A DNA stretch of 64,000 bases from positions 1 to 64,000 of the forward strand of contig CABULH010000005.1 of assembly GCA_902492455.1 (NCBI GenBank), read 5' to 3'. The position numbers and the translations under genes were made by a program. Shown piece after piece: positions 59,507 to 64,000 of the stretch. The notes below the pieces were generated by a model. It did no database searches and was not told the origin of the DNA. It saw only the letters and a program-made list of their open reading frames with translations. Position 1 is the first letter of the stretch; each line of letters starts with the position of its first letter. Source of the stretch: an uncultured Oscillospiraceae bacterium (lineage in GTDB: Bacteria > Bacillota > Clostridia > Oscillospirales > Acutalibacteraceae).

Positions 59507-60522
59507 TGGGCGGCACCTTCCTTCCGAATATAAGCGGCCATCAGCCGGCCCACTGCTTCCACATCCGCCAAATCCACCATTTCAGCGGGGGTGTGCATAT
59601 ACCGCAGGGGTATGGAAAGCAGCGCCGTAGGAACCCCGGCTCCCGCTCCCGCGATGGAATCGGCATCGGTTCCGGTATCGCCGCCCATCACCTCCCGCTG
59701 GAAGGGAATTTTTTCTTCCGCTGCGGTCTCCGCCAGCACTTGCGTCATAACAATGTCCAGTCCCGGCGCGTAACCGATCATCGGGCCCTTACCCAGAATG
59801 CCGCATTTGGCGGGGTTGGCATCCGGCGTCCGGGCGAAACTAACATCCACCGCGATAGCCCGGTCGGGCTCCGCGTTGAAGGCCGCCACAGCGGATCCCC
59901 GGCAGCCCAGCTCTTCCTGCACGGCGAAAACCGCCGCGATATCCCACTGCAGCTTATCCTCCTTCAGCAGCTCCAGGCAATGGAGGACCGCCGCCACTCC
60001 CGCCCGGTCGTCCAATGCTTTGGAGGTGACGCGTCCTCCTTCCAGCACCCGGAAATTGGGACGGAAGGTCACCCGCATCCCCGGCCGGATTCGTTTTTTG
60101 GCTTTCTTCGCATCCAGCCCTGTATCAATGCCCATGTCCGGAATTTCCGGCAGCTTATCCTCCTGTCCGCCGGACAGATGCGGCGGTGTCGAGCAGAATA
60201 CCCCCAGAATCGGTTTTTCCGCCCAGATCACCACTTCTGCAGCCGCCAGCGCCCGGGCGTCCACGCCGCCGCAGGCGCCGACATGCACGAAGCCGCCGTC
60301 ATCCACCTGGGTTACCAGGAAGCCGATTTCATCCTGGTGAGCCTCCAGCAGCAGCAGCGGCGCACCCGCCGCTCCGCAGCGGCGGATTCCCACCACGTTG
60401 CCCATAGCGTCCAAAGAAACGTCGTCCGTATACTGCCGCAAAAATTCCGCGGCCCTTTCCGCAGCCGCCGTCAGCCCGCCGGCACCGGCCGCTCCGCATA
60501 ATTGTTCCAGCATCTCCCGCAT
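59503..60522 (-). CDS. M42 family metallopeptidase
   Basis: A 339-residue M42 peptidase. Motifs in order: LLEAHQDEIGFLV, SKALDDRAGVAA, AVQEELGCRGSA, VDVSFARTPDA and the last metal ligand segment RYMHTPAEMVD. The frame is open seven codons further up; ATG 60520-60522 with GGAAGG at 8-base spacing is preferred. It follows murD by 24 bases. M42 enzymes often take peptides released by larger proteases; with its paralog it may form mixed or separate complexes. Confidence 0.9.
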   Translation of the reverse strand: MREMLEQLCGAAGAGGLTAAAERAAEFLRQYTDDVSLDAMGNVVGIRRCGAAGAPLLLLEAHQDEIGFLVTQVDDGGFVHVGACGGVDARALAAAEVVIWAEKPILGVFCSTPPHLSGGQEDKLPEIPDMGIDTGLDAKKAKKRIRPGMRVTFRPNFRVLEGGRVTSKALDDRAGVAAVLHCLELLKEDKLQWDIAAVFAVQEELGCRGSAVAAFNAEPDRAIAVDVSFARTPDANPAKCGILGKGPMIGYAPGLDIVMTQVLAETAAEEKIPFQREVMGGDTGTDADSIAGAGAGVPTALLSIPLRYMHTPAEMVDLADVEAVGRLMAAYIRKEGAAQ

Positions 60523-60546
60523 TTTGCTATCCTTCCTTCTCACACA

Positions 60547-61944
60547 TTAGAGGGCGTTCACCAACGCTTTGAAGTGATTGCCCCGTTCTTCAAAATTCTT
60601 GTATTGATCGAAACTGGCACTGGCCGGAGACAAGCAGACAATGTCCCCTTCCTGTGCCACTTGGCGGGCAGCATGCACCGCCTCCTCCATATTCTTCACC
60701 CGCAGGATCGGCAGATCCGAGCAGGCGCGGATGGCTTTCTCAATGGCGTCCGCCGTATCCCCCATGAGGATCGCGGCGGTCACCGTCTCCGCCGCTACCG
60801 GTCCCAGGGGATCATAGGGAATGTGTTTATCATAACCGCCGGCAATCAGCACCACACGGCTGCCGAAAGCCTTCAGCCCGGCGATGGTCCGGGAGGGGCT
60901 GGAGCCGATGGAATCATTGTACCAGCGGACCCCATCCAGGGTGCGCACCAGTTCGCAGCGATGGGCCACGCCGCCGAATCCCCGGGCAAAATCCGCCATG
61001 ACGGAGGCGTCCACCTCGCCCCACAGAGCCGCCGTCGCCGCCAGTACATTCTCCAGATTGTGCTTGCCCGGCAGTTTAATTTCATCGACGGGCATCACCG
61101 CCGCCGGTATGCCATCCTCTCCGGCGGCATACAGCATCCCATCCTCCGCCCAGGCACCAGGAATCTGCCTGGCCTGGCGGGAGAAGCGGAACACCTGTGC
61201 TTGTGTCTCTCCGGCAAACCCGGCCGTCACCGCGTTGTCTGCGTTGAGCACCGCCCGTTGGGAGGAAGTCTGGGTGGCAATCAGATTGCGCTTGGCATCG
61301 ATATATTCCTGCATATCCGTGTGCCAGTCCAGGTGGTTGGGCGCCACGTTGGTAATCACTGCCGCATGGGGACGGCAGGTCATCATGGTGAGCTGAAAGC
61401 TGGACAACTCTACCACCGCCGCGTCCTCTGGGCGGATTTTTTCAATCTCCGGCAGCAGGGGACGGCCGATATTGCCGCCTAAAAATACTCGACGGCCGGA
61501 TTTCTCCAGCATTCCGGCAATAATACTGGTGGTGGTGGTTTTGCCGTCCGAGCCCGTTACGGCATAAATCGGTGCCGGACACAGATCAAAAAACAGCTCC
61601 ATCTCCGAGGAAACGGGAATTCCATGTGCCCGCGCCGCTTCAAAAGCAGGCAGATAGGGCTTCATGCCCGGAGTGCGGAGAATCAGATCCATTCCCTCTA
61701 AATGATCCAGATAAGCCTCTCCCAAACAGAACTGGGCGCCGGCCTGCTCCAGCTGATCCGCCGTCTCCCCCAGCTGTTCCCGGGTCCGTTTATCGCAGGC
61801 GGTTACCAGAGCGCCATGTTCCAGCAGTTGCAGCACCACCGGTGTATTGTTATGGCCGATGCCGCAAACGGCGATTTTCTTACCGGCCAATTCCTGCAAA
61901 AAACTCGTCACTTTATTTGTTGTTTCCGCTTTCTGTTTCATCAT
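60547..61944 (-). CDS. murD: UDP-N-acetylmuramoylalanine-D-glutamate ligase
   Basis: The 465-residue ligase adds D-glutamate to UDP-MurNAc-L-Ala in peptidoglycan synthesis. The ATP loop is VTGSDGKTTTT (129-139), followed by LGGNIGRPLL, the carbamylated lysine region and NHLDWHTDM, and the C-terminal domain with WYNDSIGSSPS and IAGGYDKHIPYD. It is outside the usual cell division cluster and instead heads an operon with two M42 peptidases. The start is ATG 61942-61944; the ribosome site is a weak GAGTGGG. A near-consensus promoter lies upstream. Confidence 0.93.
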   Translation of the reverse strand: MMKQKAETTNKVTSFLQELAGKKIAVCGIGHNNTPVVLQLLEHGALVTACDKRTREQLGETADQLEQAGAQFCLGEAYLDHLEGMDLILRTPGMKPYLPAFEAARAHGIPVSSEMELFFDLCPAPIYAVTGSDGKTTTTSIIAGMLEKSGRRVFLGGNIGRPLLPEIEKIRPEDAAVVELSSFQLTMMTCRPHAAVITNVAPNHLDWHTDMQEYIDAKRNLIATQTSSQRAVLNADNAVTAGFAGETQAQVFRFSRQARQIPGAWAEDGMLYAAGEDGIPAAVMPVDEIKLPGKHNLENVLAATAALWGEVDASVMADFARGFGGVAHRCELVRTLDGVRWYNDSIGSSPSRTIAGLKAFGSRVVLIAGGYDKHIPYDPLGPVAAETVTAAILMGDTADAIEKAIRACSDLPILRVKNMEEAVHAARQVAQEGDIVCLSPASASFDQYKNFEERGNHFKALVNAL

Positions 61945-61991
61945 CCGCGTCCCACTCTTCTTTCTGCCTGTTACTCCTTCGGTTTCTATAT

Positions 61992-62020
61992 ATTATACTG
62001 ACCAAATTGGAAAATATCAA
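61992..62020 (-). promoter_or_regulatory. Sigma-A promoter of the murD operon
   Basis: Minus strand TTGATA (62015-62020), 17-base spacer, TATAAT (61992-61997), about 47 bases before the murD ATG. Confidence 0.85.
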
Positions 62021-62061
62021 CAACGGGGTGTAAAAACTTGCCTGATTTCTCCTATCACGGA

Positions 62062-62090
62062 TTGTGCTTGATAAAATCTAATGGTAAAAT
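62062..62090 (+). promoter_or_regulatory. Sigma-A promoter of the DUF6054 gene
   Basis: TTGTGC (62062-62067), 17-base spacer, TAAAAT (62085-62090). The transcript would begin near 62097, which rules out the upstream in-frame ATG at 62091 as start. Confidence 0.65.
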
Positions 62091-62135
62091 ATGATCAAAC
62101 CACAAAGTTATGTTGATCGTGAGGAGGAAGAGCGT

Positions 62136-62462
62136 ATGGCAAAATATGAGCAGAGCTTTGAAGGGGACTTTGATCAGCTGCTTCAGCGAATTGAGGACGG
62201 CATTCTCAACGGCAGCATGTCCGCTTCTTTGGAAGACTCCAGCGACTTTAGCAGCGGAGAATCGCGGTGCAGCGTCCGTGTTTTTGAGCGGTACAGTTAC
62301 GCAGGCGGAAACCGTGTCAGCATGAGCGTCACGCTGTTTCAGGGAAACGACGGCGTAATTCATCTATCGGCCATCACCGCCGGCGGCAGTCAGGCGCTTT
62401 TTTTCAAAATCAACACGTGGGGTGAGGAGGCTTTTCTCGATAAATTGAGGGAAATATTATAA
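62136..62462 (+). CDS. DUF6054 family protein (hypothetical)
   Basis: A 108-residue soluble protein: an acidic N-terminal helix (SFEGDFDQLLQRIEDGIL), a Ser-rich turn (SLEDSSDFSSGESRC) and a beta-rich end (RVFERYSYAGGNRVSMSV, FFKINTWGEEAFLDKL). It resembles short clostridial proteins grouped as DUF6054; no function is known. The open frame starts at 62091, but that ATG overlaps the promoter; ATG 62136 has AGGAGG eight bases upstream and is preferred. It is divergent from murD. Confidence 0.75.
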   Translation: MAKYEQSFEGDFDQLLQRIEDGILNGSMSASLEDSSDFSSGESRCSVRVFERYSYAGGNRVSMSVTLFQGNDGVIHLSAITAGGSQALFFKINTWGEEAFLDKLREIL

Positions 62463-62553
62463 AGCTGCGGCATCTTGAATTTGCCCTTGGATCACCACGC
62501 CCCCCTCCCAAGCCGCCCATTCGTTAACTTTTTATAAACGTTAGGCGAATAAG

Positions 62554-62582
62554 TTGCAGATTCAAATGAAAAAAGGTACAAT
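62554..62582 (+). promoter_or_regulatory. Sigma-A promoter of the RING-finger gene
   Basis: TTGCAG (62554-62559), 17-base spacer, TACAAT (62577-62582). The transcript would begin near 62589 with a leader of about 90 bases. Confidence 0.75.
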
Positions 62583-62599
62583 AAATAATAAAGAACAAG

Positions 62600-62619
62600 C
62601 GCCGTAGAAACGGCGTTTT
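62600..62619 (+). promoter_or_regulatory. Terminator-like hairpin in the RING-finger gene leader
   Basis: CGCCGT-AGAA-ACGGCG followed by TTTT lies about ten bases after the expected transcript start and 60 before the ATG. The 6-base-pair stem is short, so it may be an attenuator or only a leader hairpin. Confidence 0.45.
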
Positions 62620-62678
62620 GTCTGGTTTGGCGGCCTTGCGGCGGCAGCCTCGGGCTTTCAAATTACAGGAGGCAAATT

Positions 62679-63785
62679 ATGTTTTTTTATGAAGGCTATA
62701 CCTGCCCCGTCTGCAAACGGGAATTCAAGGAAACAGACGATATTGTCGCCTGTCCCAAATGCGGCGCTCCTCATCACCGGGAATGCTGGAAGCTGGAAGG
62801 ACACTGCCATTATGCCGAGGATCACGATACCCCGCGGCAATGGAAAAGACCAGAACCAGCCGCCGCGGAAGTTCCTCCTCCGGCTGCCGGAACCGCTGGC
62901 CCAGCCGCAGCCGCGGGAAAAGTATGCCCGCACTGCGGACAGCAAAACACGGAGTTCGCTGAATTCTGTTCCCGCTGCGGGCAGGAACTCCCCGCTGCCG
63001 ATTGGACCAGCGCACCGCCGCCAGCCGGCGGAACTACCCCGCCCTATCAGGCTCCCCCCAATCAGCCGCCCTACGGACAATCCCCCTATGGTACGCAACC
63101 GCCGTATGGGCAGCCCCCTTACGGCGCTCAGCCTCCTTATGGACAGCCGGGAGGCTATGGGGAATACACGCCTTTCCGCATGCCGGTTTTTGATCCCTAC
63201 GGCGGCGTTCCACATGAAGAAAAGATCGAAGATGTCAGCGCAGAGGATCTGGTAACCTTTACCGGCTCCAATTCCGCTTACTATCTGCCCAAGTTTTACA
63301 AAATGTCCAGGGGCGGTTCCAAATGTATGTGGAACTGGGCCTCCTTTTTCCTCACCCCCTACTGGCTGCTGTATAGGAAAAACTTTCTTTCCGGTATTCT
63401 GGTATTGCTGTTTTATATTGGAAAAACCATCGTCAACGGCTTTATTTTGTACGGCACCATTATCCCCAGCATTATGGATGCCTCCGGAAGCTATACTCTG
63501 GGTGCTCTGCAAAACGCCTTGCTTGGCGGGGATTTCACCATCTATATGTGGATTCTTTTCCTGGGATCGGTGGCGGACCTGCTGATTCGGCTGCTGTTTG
63601 GGCTGATGGGCAACTACCTGTATATGCGCACTGCCGTTTCCCGCACCAAGAAGCTGCAGCAGAAAAACAGCGGCAACTTTAAGCAGGATCTGATGAACGC
63701 CGGCGGTGTCTCCTTTATGTTCGGCGCCGTCTCCTACGCTGTTTTAACCTTTGCCAATCTCCTGGTGAATTTCTTTTATATATAG
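62679..63785 (+). CDS. Prokaryotic RING-finger/zinc-ribbon membrane protein (DUF2628-like)
   Basis: A 368-residue protein in four parts. Residues 9-43 are a RING-type zinc site (TCPVCKREF, ACPKCGAPHHRECW). Residues 81-101 are a zinc ribbon (CPHCGQQN, FCSRCGQ). Residues 120-165 are a Pro/Tyr/Gly-rich linker with PPYGQ repeats. The C-terminal half has about three membrane segments in a DUF2628-like domain (SCMWNWASFF-type, here GSKCMWNWASFFLTPYW). The role is unknown. The ATG has AGGAGG upstream. A second copy starts 112 bases downstream. Confidence 0.82.
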   Translation: MFFYEGYTCPVCKREFKETDDIVACPKCGAPHHRECWKLEGHCHYAEDHDTPRQWKRPEPAAAEVPPPAAGTAGPAAAAGKVCPHCGQQNTEFAEFCSRCGQELPAADWTSAPPPAGGTTPPYQAPPNQPPYGQSPYGTQPPYGQPPYGAQPPYGQPGGYGEYTPFRMPVFDPYGGVPHEEKIEDVSAEDLVTFTGSNSAYYLPKFYKMSRGGSKCMWNWASFFLTPYWLLYRKNFLSGILVLLFYIGKTIVNGFILYGTIIPSIMDASGSYTLGALQNALLGGDFTIYMWILFLGSVADLLIRLLFGLMGNYLYMRTAVSRTKKLQQKNSGNFKQDLMNAGGVSFMFGAVSYAVLTFANLLVNFFYI

Positions 63786-63826
63786 AAAGTCCCTTTAACC
63801 GGCGGAAATCAGGTTTCAGCGGACGC

Positions 63827-63872
63827 GCTATATGTTTGCCGCTTATGGCGGCAATGATATAGATCTGCGCCA
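63827..63872 (+). promoter_or_regulatory. Nested hairpin between the two RING-finger genes
   Basis: An outer CTATAT/ATATAG pairing (near 63830 and 63858) encloses TTGCCGC-TTATG-GCGGCAA. It lies about 25 bases before the second start codon. No T-run follows, so it is a leader or processing structure rather than a terminator. Confidence 0.4.
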
Positions 63873-63896
63873 TCGCGCAAGAATGGACGGTTCTTT

Positions 63897-64000
63897 ATGC
63901 TGGATTACCAGAACCTCGATTGTCCCGTCTGCCACAAGCGATTTAACGCTCAGGATGACATCGTCGTTTGTCCTCACTGCGGCGCTCCCCACCATCGGGA
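63897..64000 (+). CDS. Second RING-finger protein (5' part only)
   Basis: The first 34 codons of a tandem paralog: LDCPVCHKRFNAQDDIV and VCPHCGAPHHR repeat the RING zinc site of the preceding protein almost exactly (first Cys pair at residues 9 and 12, second at 25 and 28). The gene runs off the right edge, so the linker and membrane part cannot be seen. The ATG at 63897 has GGACGG upstream. Confidence 0.8.
   Translation, partial: MLDYQNLDCPVCHKRFNAQDDIVVCPHCGAPHHR

Noticed and set aside
62091..62135. Upstream ATG as start of the DUF6054 gene
   Set aside because: It lies directly after the -10 box, before the expected transcript start, and has no ribosome site; ATG 62136 has AGGAGG.
63050..63165. 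CRISPR-like or other non-coding direct repeats
   Set aside because: The repeats are codon-phased and encode the PPYGQ linker of the RING-finger protein.

Overview
The window looks like a chromosomal segment of a spore-forming Gram-positive bacterium of the class Clostridia (Bacillota). The evidence is gene order and content: tig-clpP-clpX-lon-ysxC, rplS-lepB-rbgA-rnhB-yraN, rnr-yaaL-bofA, DUF177-rpmF and der-plsY-gpsA are classic Firmicutes neighbourhoods. BofA and a spore-photoproduct-lyase-type protein point to sporulation, and no outer-membrane genes are seen. Ribosome binding sites are mostly strong GGAGG types, and several genes start at TTG or GTG. Sixty-four protein genes are supported, two of them cut by the window edges. 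No tRNA, rRNA, insertion sequence, prophage or CRISPR array was seen. No gene-free stretch exceeds about 300 bases; the largest gaps (about 220-255 bases, at 18.3, 24.0, 24.5, 52.1 and 62.5 kb) hold promoters, terminators and candidate structured RNAs.

Layout. 0-2.9 kb: a sugar operon (class II aldolase, D-lyxose/mannose isomerase, PfkB kinase) divergent from its probable ROK regulator. 3-11 kb: lysA, ysxC, lon, clpX, clpP and tig (protein quality control). 11-18.3 kb: a phosphoesterase, thrC, a dipeptidase, yraN, rnhB, rbgA, lepB, rplS and a methyltransferase with an unusual leader. 18.5-24.4 kb: a radical SAM pair, bofA, yaaL, rnr and secG. 24.7-29.2 kb: topoisomerase IV genes with a small membrane protein gene between them. 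29.4-33.7 kb: a LURP-one protein, an SPFH protein, and an ECF sigma factor with a membrane beta-propeller partner. 33.8-39.1 kb: gpsA, plsY, der, a PDZ-radical SAM protein, rpmF and DUF177. 39.2-44 kb: a PHP phosphoesterase, a CofE-like protein, a P-loop protein, pgi and a D,D-carboxypeptidase. Almost everything up to 45.7 kb is on the minus strand. 44.1-48.6 kb: a corrinoid module (reductive activase, DUF1638 protein, PocR/AraC regulator, corrinoid protein) with no substrate methyltransferase next to it. 48.7-57.6 kb: SPL-type radical SAM protein, lipase-like hydrolase, TfoX-C protein, membrane peptidase, PiT phosphate transporter with DUF47 partner, prfC, a YnbB-type PLP enzyme and a GNAT. 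57.7-62 kb: GNAT, two M42 peptidases and murD in one operon. 62-64 kb: a DUF6054 protein and two tandem RING-finger proteins, the second cut by the window end.

The most interesting signals are regulatory: a perfectly symmetric divergent promoter with overlapping -10 boxes at 1670-1721; a multi-stem leader ending in a strong terminator directly before the methyltransferase ribosome binding site (18301-18510); an alternative-pairing leader of rplS; a three-way-junction-like element between clpX and lon; and the sigma/anti-sigma-like locus, where a third reading frame continues in phase after the stop codon. All functional statements are from reading the sequence and recalling families. No database search or folding program was run.
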